A DNA stretch of 64,000 bases, taken from contig FWWN02000359.1 of the NCBI GenBank assembly GCA_900175165.2, forward strand, positions 45,316 to 109,315, written 5' to 3'. Below the pieces are notes generated by a model. The model made no database searches and was not told where the DNA came from. It was given only the letters and a program-made list of their open reading frames with translations. Positions 1-17,661 of the stretch are shown in pieces; positions within the stretch are counted from its first letter, which is position 1, and every line of letters begins with the position of its first letter. This DNA is from Rhizomucor pusillus (taxonomy: Eukaryota; Mucoromycota; Mucoromycetes; Mucorales; Lichtheimiaceae). Position numbers and translations under genes: made by a program.

Positions 1-826
1 CACCTGACTTGCATCCGCGCCGTTCCCGGTCGATGTGCCTCCAAATGTTACCAAGCAATTGCATGCTGGAATGTAGCAAGTTGAATGGCCGGTTATCGCC
101 TGTCCATTCGAGCCAGACGTCCAGACAAATGAATTGGAGTCGAGAGTATACAAGCTGTTGAGGACAGAATTCGTTTGCACGTATCCGTTGGTATCGGTGG
201 ATGCGCCTCCGTAGATATAGATGGTATTATTTGCACGGGTGATCGCATACTGTCCGGCGGCGCTGGGAGACGTGGAACCTAATAAGAATCCAAGTTATGC
301 ATTTGTCCTAATTCGGGATCAAAGAAGGGGTGGAACGTACTGGAAGTCGGGAAACTCCAGCTCCAACTTGTACTATCTAATTTTTGGATAATGCTTTGAC
401 CGCTGTTGTTCGATGCTATGGTGACCATTTGGCCAGCAGTTGGCTGCTCAATGGCTCGAATGTAAACCTGTGGTCGCATGACGGTGCCAGATTGCTGCTG
501 CGTCTGGACATGGTACCATGAACCATTTCGTGAATCCCACGCCCACACGCTCGATGAGCCTGGCACAGAGGTGCTGTAGCTCTGTTGAGTCTCTTCAGTG
601 CCTCCGTATAGAACGACGTATGGGCTGAGGAAAGCTAATAGTGCGATAAAATGGAGTCAGGATCGTTTAAATCTCGGGTAACGGCCCTTGACGACATACC
701 AGCAGCATGGCCAGCTCTCCAGGGCACGGTCGTCTGTACGCTTCCTAAAGCGGTCGATTGCGCGTCAGCGAGTTGGGCTAGGAAAATAATAATACTTCCT
801 AGCCATACAGACGAGTGAGGCAGCAT
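1..826 (-). CDS. Secreted kelch-repeat protein, C-terminal part outside the window
   Basis: Partial gene entering from the left edge. Inferred exons (minus strand) are 700-826, 341-634 and <1-278, with introns 635-699 (GTATGT donor) and 279-340 (GTACGT donor); frames join in phase. The protein starts with a hydrophobic leader (MLPHSSVWLGSIIIFLAQLADA) typical of a signal peptide. It then shows kelch beta-propeller blades with the signature pattern of a hydrophobic strand plus double glycine (VVLYGG, IYIYGG) followed by a blade Trp (SVWAWD, SWSWSF). Kelch or galactose-oxidase-like propellers of this type are common secreted or membrane-anchored proteins in Mucoromycota; their ligands are mostly unknown. 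No oxidase active-site residues can be judged because the C-terminus is missing. A C-terminal transmembrane segment is possible but not visible. Confidence 0.8.
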
Positions 827-1516
827 ATAAAGAGAAAAAAAGGATGTGATGATAGATTCAAGGGAAACAATGCCCTCTTTGGAAGAGGGGGGGAGGGAAG
901 ATACGCAGAAGGCGCACAGAGTATTGCGGAGTTGCTTTTCTTGGAGACAGCCCATCTTTGTGGCCATTGGGAAGGCGTTCCTGAGCTTTTCACCGCAAAT
1001 CTTTGCCTCTTTCTGTGTGACCATGGATGACGAATTCCCGACTCAGCCCAATCTTTTTTTAGCAAATGCACTTCACCATTTACGTCGCATCAAGCGTAGC
1101 AAAGTACAAACTACTTTGATACGTAATTGTCGATTTTGTGCAGATTTAGATTTAGTTTTGCTACTCTTTGTATCTTTTGGCGCTCAGATAACAAAGAATA
1201 CTTCCTTGCCGCTCTACAATATAAATTACATAATGAAATGTGGAACTTTGTTTCAAGTCATGGGACTAAATCGCTATTACATAAGTAATCTAAATCAATG
1301 GCGTATATAGGCGACCCTGCTTTGATCCCTTGCCTGTATGTTTTCAAATAAGGCACATATGTAAAATAGATATTAGGCAGACAAATATTTATGCAACTTG
1401 CCAAAAGACTAACATTCTCATGCGTGCAAGGTACAGATCTTCGGTATACTGACGGATTTAGTAACATGCAATATACTTTGTGAAGCAGAGATATGATACG
1501 CTAGTTTGCAAATATT
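827..1516. other. Intergenic: kelch promoter and 3' flank of the HMG gene
   Basis: Both neighbours are read leftward, so this stretch holds the upstream region of the kelch gene and the downstream region of the HMG-box gene. It contains AT-rich sequence near 1330-1500. A plus-strand open frame of about 150 codons at 846-1310 has no domain, no splice logic and low-complexity ends, and I regard it as chance. No RNA gene or repeat is recognisable. Confidence 0.5.
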
Positions 1517-3221
1517 CTACTGTAGATACTTGTTCTTATCTCTAGTAGCTTTGTTTGCTCGGTTTCTGCGTTGAGCCCATTTTTGGTACTCTTCCGGATG
1601 TTCTTCTTTGAATTTGTTCCGCAATTCAAGCGATTTATCATTGAACTCTTTCTTCTTTTCGGGCTCCAGTTGCTTCCAACGTGCACCAATGATCGCGCTG
1701 ATTTGTCCCATATCATATTCTGGATTCGTACGTTTAATCTCGCGGAAGATGGAGTTGCTGAATAGTACGTAGCCATTCGGTGGTACTCGAAGTTTGTTCA
1801 ATCCCTGAGCTTCTTTCCATTTCTCTTTAGCCGTTCGCGCTTCTTCTTTGTACTTTTCTTTCTCATCCTGTAGATACGGCATTAGATGCGCAAGAGCCTA
1901 AAATGCACGGCCTAAACTTACCGCTGGTAGATTTTTCCATCTATCAGATACTATCTTGCTTATCTGCGACGGCGTAAGCTCAGGATTCTCTTTGTGTACA
2001 AGTTTTCGCTGTTGAGAGTTGAACAGGAAGTATGCATTGAATTTGTTCCCTGGTCGAGGTACGTAGTGAGCTCTGGGATTTTTTACATCCGAATTTTCCA
2101 ACGCCGGTGCTACTCGTGATCGCTTTTTCTTCTTATTGAAGCCAGCATCGTCTTCCTCGTCCGAAAATACGTTCAATGGAGTAAATTCATAGATACGCTC
2201 CTCTTCAGCTTCATCGCTGTCAGTTTCAATAATCTCTTCAATGGATTTGCTTTCTGGAGCCGACGCGCTTTTGCCTTTGGCCAGCCGACGGAGAGCCCGA
2301 AATTCCTTTTGCTCGTTCTTTGCAATCATCGTCTCTTTATGTGATTCACGAGCTCGTTTTCGTGTCTTTGCATGCGGTGCACTGCCTTCGCTATTGTCGC
2401 TTTTAGACTCCTCATTCTCATCGTTTTCGTCATTAATCTCTGCCTTTCTCTTTTTGGCTCGTCTGTGAGCTTTCTTCTGGGTTCTCTGTGATGTTTGTAC
2501 GACTTTTTCCTCGTCATCAGAATCGTTTTCCGGGATATCGTCATGAATGTCCGGCGTGAATTCTGAATCTGAAGAGTCATAGTCGTTTTTTGCAGGCACT
2601 TGTTGCTTTTTACGCTTCAATTTTTGCTTCGGCCATGCATCTTCAAAATCATCGTCGCTAAGGTCCATTGGTTTCGAAGCTGCCTTCGTGTTGATCTTTG
2701 GGTGCTGTTTCGGTGTCGATTTGACAACGTCTTGCATATCAATGCTGAGATTGTAGTCTCTCGGATCCGCTGCTGCTTTCTCGGCTCTTTTAGAACGCAT
2801 TTTAAATGAGGATCGGTCCATGTCGCTTTCTGCTGCTTTACTGCTGCTTTCGCCTAGGTATTTTGCTTTAAAGTAGGCAAGCCTGTCGCTCAAATCGCCT
2901 GCCCCTTGATTTGTACCCTTCTCTCTTAATTTCGGCGTTGGCGAATCGTCAGCTGGTACTACAGATTTAGTTCGTTCTGGGCTACTCTCAAGCTTGATAG
3001 ATTGCCAAGTCCAAATATGCTGGCAGTTTTCACATTGCCTTTTGGGATAGTTTAGATCGGTGCACACTGGAAGTTCATGTTAATACTTACGCTTTGCCTT
3101 TATTCTTTCCAGTTAGAATCTTAAAATCGTCGCTTCCACAGTTTTTGCAATCAAATTCGAAGGCTGATTCTGCTTGTTGCTGCAATTTTAGGACGTCATA
3201 GTTGATCGATTTATGCTTCAT
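1517..3221 (-). CDS. Zinc-ribbon protein with two HMG boxes
   Basis: Inferred exons (minus) are 3091-3221, 1922-3038 and 1517-1867, giving 532 aa; introns are 3039-3090 (52 nt) and 1868-1921 (54 nt). The N-terminus has a C4 zinc ribbon: CKNC at residues 25-28 and CENC at 46-49, followed by HIWTW, similar to zinc ribbons of transcription factors. A long acidic, Lys/Ser-rich, probably disordered region follows (about 60-365). Two HMG boxes are at the C-terminus: box 1 about 370-440, split by the last intron (NAYFLFNSQQRKL, then DRWKNLPADEKEKY), and box 2 about 446-515 (GYVLFSNSIFREIK, ARWKQLEPEKKKEF). Tandem HMG boxes bind and bend DNA without strong sequence preference, so a chromatin architectural role in the nucleus is likely. 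The zinc ribbon plus tandem HMG combination is one I do not recognise as a named protein. The start is the first in-frame ATG before the ribbon. Confidence 0.85.
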
Positions 3222-3918
3222 GATTTCATTCAGGACGGAGTGGGTAGGTTGCACGGAGTGAGAAAGAGACGCGTCTCACCCGCCAATTTCAATTGTGACT
3301 CGTGAACCATGCTTCGAGTGTCATATCTTCTTTGGGATTAATCTTAGCGATGAAGTATTTCACTATAGTTTGTTCCCGTCTTCTGGAGTATAATTTATAG
3401 ATGATTGTAAGTAAATCTGTAGAAGAGCTTTTGCGACCTTCTAGAGATAAAATAAGGTACTGACAAACGCTATTTCCATTGTCCTGTAATGGTCAACATA
3501 GATTACCTATCAGCCTGCGGAAGTATTGAAACTCATGATACTTGAGGACCTGACCTTATGAACCTCTACATTTATACTATACATGTAGCTGCTGGTATCG
3601 TACCAGGTATGGCTGCAGTCAGCCACATTCACGCGCTCTCTTCTATTGTAGGTCCATACAATCGTCCAGCATATTTATTCGAGACTTTCGCTATGGGGTT
3701 ATGGCATTGAGTTCATCGCAAACCGCGTATATATCATCACAGCATCGTCACTTTCGTCGCATTAGCTATTCATATGGGATAGTCTGATCCCATTTTTGTG
3801 CGACAGCCACTCAGAGGCTGGTTTTCCAAAAGGGAATGCTGACGTTCCATTTCACAACCAAATTGACCTCTTTCACCGCTCCTGTACTCTCCTTACAGCG
3901 TGCCTCAGCCATTCTGCC
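3222..3918. promoter_or_regulatory. Divergent promoter region, HMG gene / C2HC-PHD gene
   Basis: This 697-bp gap lies between two divergent starts. At 3266-3277 there is a perfect 12-bp palindrome, GAGACGCGTCTC, with the ACGCGT core that in yeasts is the MCB cell-cycle element. It lies about 45 bp upstream of the HMG start codon. The rest is AT-rich with no other clear element. Function as an MCB in this organism is inference only. Confidence 0.4.
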
Positions 3919-6093
3919 ATGAGTGCTGTTCCCGCTGAAATGCTTGCACGGAAGCAGCCTCTGTTGTTGCCAAAGTATATTCTGACAATACTGTGTTCCT
4001 TTTTACAAGCTTTGGCTGATAATTTCGCTCTCTTAGAACCCCAAATGCCTTATCTTCCCTTGACAATAGCAGAGCCAGAAAAGACGCCGTCTCCTCTCGA
4101 AATCGTCCCAGTGTCGAAAATGACGAAAATGCAAAGTCTGTGAAGGAAGCGGTTTATATGCACTACAACAAAATGCCACCAGCGCCGGCTCCAACAACAA
4201 AAGTTGCAGATCGACCAACCAATTCTGTTAACACCTGTTTGCCAAAGAACCGTGATACTGTCATTGGCAATCAAGAGTACTCCTTTGTTACTCACTCGTT
4301 CACCAAAGTTAATGAACGTCTTCAAGTGAACCGCCACATTGACCACCCAAAGACAGGTGGCAAAACATTCTTCACCGCAATGAAATATGCTTCCCCTGCT
4401 CCTCGCAGAACACGTATGACCACTGAGCAACTGCGCTTGATGTCTCGACGGATCGATCCTACTCAACCACTCAAGAAGCCACCGTTGCCTGTACTATATT
4501 GCCCATCACCCCGTCAGCGCTCTCAGCCACGGCGGAAGACATCATCACTTCAACAAGTCGCCGACAGGCACAAACGTGGTTCTGGCAGTATTGACAAGTC
4601 CAAATACAACCACGTCAAAAGATTAAGCGAGGTGCTCAAAGTACGTCTTGCTCTAGCAAAATACCGGATGATTGAGAAGATGGAAACAGAAGGCAACACT
4701 GTCGACAATGAATTGTACGACCTCCTTAAAGCTAAGGAATCCTCGTCTTGGCCCAACCACTCTCAACAAGAACGCCCAGTGCGATTTCCCGCAGAGCGAC
4801 AACGCTCATCCACCTTTTTAACAACTGTCGGTAACGGCAAAAACATCTTCAAACATACGCATCGGCCTCGAAATGAACGAAGCCAGCCAAAATTGAATGC
4901 TTTGCGCGGTCTGGAAAACCGTGCGGTATTACCGTCATCCCGAACGTCGCTTTCGGTGTCTCTGGAAATGCGAAATGGAATGCAGCCACGGAAAGACGGC
5001 TACAATCAGGAGGGAGTAATCACCCCTGCTCATCGATCCTCTCTGTCTCTGCACAAACCTGTAAAAGGTGAGAACAATCATTTGTTTCGTGTAACACACT
5101 CTAGATGCTAATCTACCCAACGCAGACTTCGTGTGCAAAGCATGCAACAGGTCGTACAAGACCAAAAACGGTCTTCAATATCATATGAATCGCTGCAAAT
5201 TCTACAATAGCCATATCGATAACATACATGAAATCTACAATAATAGCATCAACAACATTACCTCCACCACTGACGCCGCTGCCGCTGCCATCGCCGCTGC
5301 CATCGCTGGTACCGCCAACATGACCTCTGCCATCCCCACCCCGGCGGCTATTCTTGACGCCGCCGACAGCTCCATCGAAACCATCGAAAAATCTATCATC
5401 AACAACATTGGAAGCATCCAAGATACCAACATCCACAACGAAAGTAAGGAAGAAGATGACGATGCTGTGATCAATTGTATCTGCGATGCATCAAATGAAG
5501 AAGATGGTACAATGGTGCAATGCGACATATGCTGTTCTTGGTTGCACGTTGCCTGCGTTGGTATGCAAGAAGATGAACTCGATGATGATTACAAATGCCC
5601 ACGGTGCTTGCGAGAAGGCCGTGGTGGAAAGGTCAAACCACCAGAGTTTAACATGCAAACCGAACAACATGTCAACGATGATGACGAGATGGAAATCGAA
5701 TATGCTATCACAAAGCCTGAAGATGATGAAATTCAAGATGGTAACAACAACCGCAACGATGAGAATATGGATGCCACAGAGGCGGACGCTGCAGAGCAGG
5801 TCCCGTTATTCCATCATGATGAGGACACAGATCAGAGCCCTTGGCCGCAGCCTGGTGACACCACGGACTTTGATGGTTATTCAGCTGCCATACCAGACGC
5901 ATCATGGAGCATATCTGAAACAAGCTTACCGTCGCTCTTGTTCTCCGATAACGGTGTGGGTAGCAGCTTGCTGGAAGACGATGTGAACGATCGCACACCT
6001 TCGAGCGTACTCTCTCAATTCAACTATCTGGGTACTGAAAACGATGAACAATGGAAGAAGTATGCTGATTTTGAGCATGACTTCATCTGCTAG
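3919..6093 (+). CDS. C2HC zinc finger and PHD finger protein
   Basis: Exons 3919-3974, 4037-5067 and 5126-6093; introns are 62 nt (GTATAT donor) and 58 nt (GTGAGA donor); 684 aa. The start is the first ATG in frame. The N-terminal half is basic and Ser/Pro-rich without a known domain. A single C2HC-type finger occupies residues 366-386 (CKACNRSYKTKNGLQYHMNRC, with Cys in the last ligand position). An Ala-rich stretch follows. Then comes a PHD finger at about 478-525, with the Cys4-His-Cys3 spacing visible in CIC, QCDICCSWLHVACVG and CPRC. PHD fingers with this QCD-W pattern usually read histone H3 tails, so a nuclear chromatin-reader role is likely. The C-terminal 150 residues are very acidic, with potential activation character. 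No ortholog with this exact architecture comes to mind. Confidence 0.82.
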
Positions 6094-6478
6094 CTTAAAC
6101 ATTTGTCATGCATTCATAACCTTTGATTTCAAAACATACTTTGCATATATTTCAGGAGCTTATTTACCCGAAAAAAGAATAAAGCATTTCTGTGGATAAT
6201 GTCAGTGGATAAAGTAGTCTCCTCCGAAACTTGGATCGAAGCTATAATGGGATTTTGAAGTAATGTTTTTAACCGAAGGACATTTAGGCAGGATGCAGTG
6301 AATCGTTCACAATGTCAATTACTTAAGATGGACTTAAATAACTGTCTAAATGAGATGGCCACCTTGTAGAAGAGGAGAGATTCTTCTGTGGTCGCAGCAG
6401 GTTGCCACTGCAGGGACTACAACTGAGCTTCAAAGATCGAACTCAGATTCAAAATACTATTCAAAATATAACATAGCT
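6094..6478. other. Intergenic: PHD-gene 3' flank and downstream flank of the Fanzor relic
   Basis: An AATAAA-type signal lies near 6177-6182, shortly after the PHD gene stop. The right part (about 6300-6478) is what would follow the Fanzor stop codon on the minus strand, where a guide RNA would be expected if one survived. No terminal inverted repeats with the 9000-9120 region are visible by eye; only a 9-bp direct match CAGGTTGCC (here at about 6388-6396 and again near 9027-9035) was noticed. Confidence 0.45.
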
Positions 6479-9084
6479 TCATGCTTGCCATCTCCGAGGC
6501 GTACGGGCGCAGGCCCCTACCCATTTGACGGGGATGGGTATTCGAGTTAGTTGCCTCGATGGCCTTATGAAGGGCTTCGGGCGTTGTCCATGTTCAAGCA
6601 TGAATGCTGCAATAAGGGCTTGCGAGTGCGCGGCTACACCGTCACGATGGAAATGCATTTTGCACACATCGCAGACGGTGACACGTTTAATTTCTTCGTT
6701 GCCATCCTTATCTAAGATAGCACGGCCGGTATGCCTGGATGCTGCTGGTGGTCGACGAAGGTACTGCAGATAAGAAGTTCGCCTATCTGTGATGCAGCGT
6801 GGGCAGACCTTGCTCGTATTGTACTCATCAACCGCAGTGACTGTATGGCCCTCCGTCTTGCAATGTTTGATGAGTGCTGAAGCTAGTCGCGTGTCCATCG
6901 GCGAAATTGTTCCCTTTCTGCGCGTCGATGAAAGAGCATCTTTCCCAATAGCAAACAATATGTGGTTCTCTCTCTTCTCTGCTGCCTTCCTCTGCCGCTG
7001 ACGTCGGCGCTTTTCTTTTTTCCGCTCTGCCCGAGCTTGCTTCTATTCTTCCGTCCAACTTTCTCTCCTTTGCTTTCGCTCTTCCTGTCGCTCTAAAGCC
7101 TGCTGCTTCGCTTGTTCATTCATAACCTTTCTACGGTGTTCCTCATGATCTTGTCGATAGTCTTGTTTGGTAGGTGCCTTTGAACATACTTCAGCTTTCT
7201 TCAATATCCTAGTGGCAGCCTTGTCAACAGCAGACTGTATTGAAAGAGTCGTGTCTCACGAACGCCGTAGAACGGGCTTTTTACATAGAATTCATGTAAT
7301 CGGAATCCGTTCCGATCTTTTTGCCATGCCCTCAAATACGCTAGGTACTTGTCAAGATCTGATCTTGTACTACCTGCAGCAAGGCCCTGTTCAATAATGT
7401 CGATGTTTGCCTTGATTTTTCTGTCTTCTAGCCAAGATGCGTTTCTGCGTGCTCGTCCATAAAGTTCTCCGCGGCTGATAGTATGCTGAACGCCTGGTTT
7501 TGCGGGATCGTTCGGCAAGTAAAACGTACCAGCAGCAAAAGTTTCGCCGGGATCCACACCAATAGTTCCATGAACCTTTCTCGTAAGTTTACATCGCTCG
7601 TGACAGGCAAACCATCATGTTCCAGAAGACGGCGACGTGTCTCACGAACTTCTGGAAGGTAGCGGAAAGACTGTATTCCTTGAGAGTACTTTGATCGTTT
7701 CCAATCTCTTAAAGTAACTCGTATTTGGTTTCCGTTTGTAGATAGCATTTCCACTGTGTAGCGCGGATGTATCTCTCCAGAGATACCGGGTATTCCCTCT
7801 TTTAGTTGTGTGCCATAGGGATTCTCCTTCAAAGTAAAGCATTCCTTGTCAGAGTTTCTTGCCTCTACTCCCACATCGGCAAGAACACGGAGTGGAATGC
7901 TCGTCTTCCTGAAGATATTTTCGATGGATACTAATCATCTGCCATATGCTCGCCTACGTTTTCAAGCCTTGATAAATTTATATTATATATATATCAAAAA
8001 CCCCTTAAAAGCGACTTACGCGGTGGAAGGCTTTGTGCAAAATGCCTTACATTCTTAATCAACGTAGTGGCAAATGCTCGGTCGATGGGAATAAACGTGT
8101 TGCCGCTGGGTGCATGAAGAGAGAGCTTGAAGGACATCGTCGGCAAACGTTCAAGCATATAAGCAGAAATTACGGCAAGGATGTGTGCAGCAGGCGATCT
8201 AGTTTCTTCGAATTCTCCATCTTCTTCTTCATCATCTTCTTGCCGTTCTTTCTTTTTTGTCCAGTATGCGCGACTGTATCAGTAGGTGGCGATTTTATCT
8301 TGAGATGTTCAAAAATATCTCCCGCAGATATCTGCTTTCCAATGACTTGTTCAAATTGCTGCCGAATAGAGTCTACAAACTCTTGGAACATCTTGGCGGA
8401 TATGCGTTGTTGCTTTGGTCAACTCTTGAGCTGCATCTCTGCATTTGTCGATATCCACCAATGTTTCGCTTTGTGGAATATCAAATGGCACATGCCATAT
8501 CAAGGCAAAGATGTACTCGCCATCGACTTCCGGCCATTGCTCTGGAATGGTAGCTTTACGTTGAAGCTCAATAGCCAAGTCATCTTGTGTTAAAAGTGTA
8601 CCACCAAATTGCTTGGTTCGCAGATGGCCCAAAAACCGTACTATCGCTTTCCGTATCTCTGCTGACTCGATCCCTTCTAGTATGCGTTGCCGCTCCTCCT
8701 TTCCAACCAAACCATTGGCATCGCGTTCCAAAAACTCCTTGAAAGCTGCATCTCGAGGCCATCCTTATCGAACCATTGCTCGCTCAGCCAAGCATTTTGT
8801 GCAGAACTCGATTGACCTTTCCATAAAATGGTGAACGATATTCGTTCGGCTAACTTCGTGACAACAGAACCGCGATGCTTGTATGAAGGTAGTGTAGGAA
8901 TTTCTTGATGAAGTTCCTCAAAGCCGGCGCACCATAGCTGATGAGCAAACAGTTTCAGGTTTCTTAGTTTGCAATCGTCGTTATGCCGTACATAAGCCCG
9001 TTTCAAATTCAGTTGCCTGGAGTGTTCAGGTTGCCGTAGCGGGAGGAGTTTCAAATGCCCGTAGACGCTCCCACAAAAGCCCAC
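6479..9084 (-). pseudogene. Decayed Fanzor (eukaryotic TnpB-like RNA-guided nuclease) gene
   Basis: Read on the minus strand, homologous-looking coding runs follow in order but in changing frames: about 9084-8760, 8755-8385, 8391-8025, 7910-7590, 7585-7250 and 7250-6479. At least four frameshifts and one in-frame TAG (7046-7044) break it. A probable intron sits near 8025-7905. Diagnostic parts survive. RuvC-I is GVDPGETF with its Asp at 7554-7552. A GTISP-type stretch follows the RuvC-II strand. The glutamate is relocated in VDEYNTSKVCPRC (Glu at 6826-6824). A zinc ribbon is formed by CPRC and CDVC. RuvC-III is HRDGVAAH (Asp at 6643-6641). Relocation of the RuvC-II glutamate next to the TSKxCxxC ribbon is the published hallmark separating Fanzor from most TnpB. 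The family makes RNA-guided double-strand DNA cuts and is usually mobile. This copy cannot encode a full-length protein. A multi-intron gene is unlikely because the frame changes lack splice signals at the right distances. Confidence 0.82.
6505..6540 (-). other. Paired hairpins over the Fanzor 3' coding end (possible guide-RNA vestige)
   Basis: Two adjacent inverted repeats overlap the last codons of the Fanzor relic: TACCCAT (6518-6524) with ATGGGTA (6534-6540), a 7-bp stem and 9-nt loop, and GGGC (6505-6508) with GCCC (6513-6516). In TnpB and Fanzor systems the guide RNA overlaps or follows the 3' end of the gene. Whether these short stems are such a relic or chance is open. Confidence 0.25.
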
Positions 9085-9123
9085 CTGCTATGCTACCCAT
9101 TCCGACCCCTCTCAACTTCGGCA

Positions 9124-9686
9124 ATGGTATGTATGAACGTCGAAAATGGCATGGCAGTTTATGATGAACAGAACGATGGACGCCGGATGGATTGATGGAT
9201 GACGATTGACGGATGGATGGGGGAAAGTCGAAACCGGCACGATTCACGTTCATGACACGGAAAATGGAGAATGGCGATTTAATCGATGGCGCCGGTTTGT
9301 TAGGTCAACATTCCCAAGACCCGCAACACCTTCTGCAAGGGCAAGAAGTGCCGTAAGCACACTCCCCACAAGGTCACCCAGTACAAGACCGGCAAGGCTT
9401 CTTTGTACGCCCAGGGTAAGAGACGTTACGACCGTAAGCAGTCCGGTTACGGTGGTCAGACCAAGCCCATCTTCCACAAGAAGGCAAAGACCACCAAGAA
9501 GGTTGTCCTCCGTCTTGAATGCACTGGTATGTAGCGTCAAGTGCAATGTTTGACTCGAGTTTACAATTTCTCTAACACTTATCCTGTGTAGCCTGCAAGT
9601 ACAAGATGCAACTCCCCTTGAAGCGTTGCAAGCACTTCGAATTGGGTGGTGACAAGAAGACCAAGGGTGCCGCTCTCGTCTTCTAA
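9124..9686 (+). CDS. RPL44: 60S ribosomal protein eL42 (L44/L36a)
   Basis: Exons 9124-9126 (the ATG alone), 9304-9526 and 9592-9686; 106 aa, exactly the usual family length. Introns are 177 nt (GTATGT donor) directly after the start codon and 65 nt inside the zinc-ribbon region (ECT/ACKYK). The protein begins [17 protein letters not shown] and has the CX4C and CX2C zinc ligands, plus the GGQTKP motif near the tRNA E-site. Part of the large ribosomal subunit. An intron immediately after the ATG is typical of fungal ribosomal protein genes. The first intron is about three times longer than other introns in the window and contains several GGATGG-like repeats (9186-9221). Only about 40-100 bp separate the start from the Fanzor relic, so the promoter must be very short or lie inside relic sequence. 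Confidence 0.97.
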
Positions 9687-9758
9687 GCGCAACGTAATAA
9701 AAGGGCAACGATCAGAATGCTTTAATCGCCAACATGTACAACCTTCCATTTTATTATT

Positions 9759-12996
<3,238 letters not shown>

Positions 12997-13689
12997 TGCC
13001 GTCTCTGCTGGGAAGCACCAGGGAGTTTCTCTTTTCTGCCCGCTGACTGACGAAATTTTGTGGGAACGTGACAGCGGGGGTGTTTCTCGCATTGCGCGCT
13101 TCGGCGCTTGATGCGTAAACTACATCAAGAGCGATGATTAAAAAGCAATCCTTAGATATGAATGATATCTAGCTTGAAATCTTATGGCATATATGCGTTA
13201 AGCGAATTGTCGGTATATATTTGCGTGCGTTTTCGTGCTATATGTAACGTAAAACCTGAATGTGTAGAATCACTACTTTAGTATTAGCTGCTTGATAGGA
13301 TCATAACTCACTTTACACAAAGCGCATTTCGAAGACAAGACTTGTGTGATTCGGTCGCTCTTCATATTATTACATATTAGAGGTTACAGCAGCAGATCAC
13401 AGGTCATGTATCATCATCCTTCTATTGATCCTTTCCGCCATTTTCTTATGATTTATGGCTTTCATAAATTTGCATTAGATGTTTGCAATTGATGTACGTT
13501 GTCTGTGGAGTGCTCTGTGCTGGGAAGCCACGAACATGCATCGGATCTGTTTTATCCCGTGCTCGCGCCACCATGGAACCGAGAGATCCACATGAGGCAA
13601 TTCTTATTGGCTAGCTTGATGCGATACAAAAAGAGGAAATGGATAAGCTCTTGTACACCTTGTCTCCTGCACCTTTTGGCTGTGCCGCG
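12997..13689. promoter_or_regulatory. Divergent promoter region, CS-Sel1 gene / PKC1
   Basis: About 690 bp between divergent genes. It holds AT-rich stretches (13130-13480) and no obvious coding sequence except a possible 5' extension of the kinase (in-frame ATG at 13639). No defined transcription-factor site is claimed. Confidence 0.4.
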
Positions 13690-17521
<3,832 letters not shown>

Positions 17522-17661
17522 AGTCGAAAGAGAGAGAAAAAAGGTTACCAAAAATTACCATATACTCATACTTATTATGAAGATGACTCATTTTTTATGC
17601 TTGATGTTTCGTCTCTCTCTTTAAATCATGATATGCTGTACAAAGAATAATGAGAAATGAT

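Noticed and set aside
846..1310. 154-codon plus-strand frame between kelch and HMG genes
   Set aside because: No domain, atypical composition and no splice or promoter support; treated as chance.
3067..3090. Apparent 24-nt intron in the HMG gene (GTAAGT to CCAG)
   Set aside because: It joins the exons out of phase. Extending to the AAAAG at 3039 gives a 52-nt intron with a CTAAAC branch site, keeps the frame and completes the C4 zinc ribbon.
5235..5528. Minus-strand frame opposite the PHD gene
   Set aside because: Shadow of the Ala/Asp-rich coding strand.
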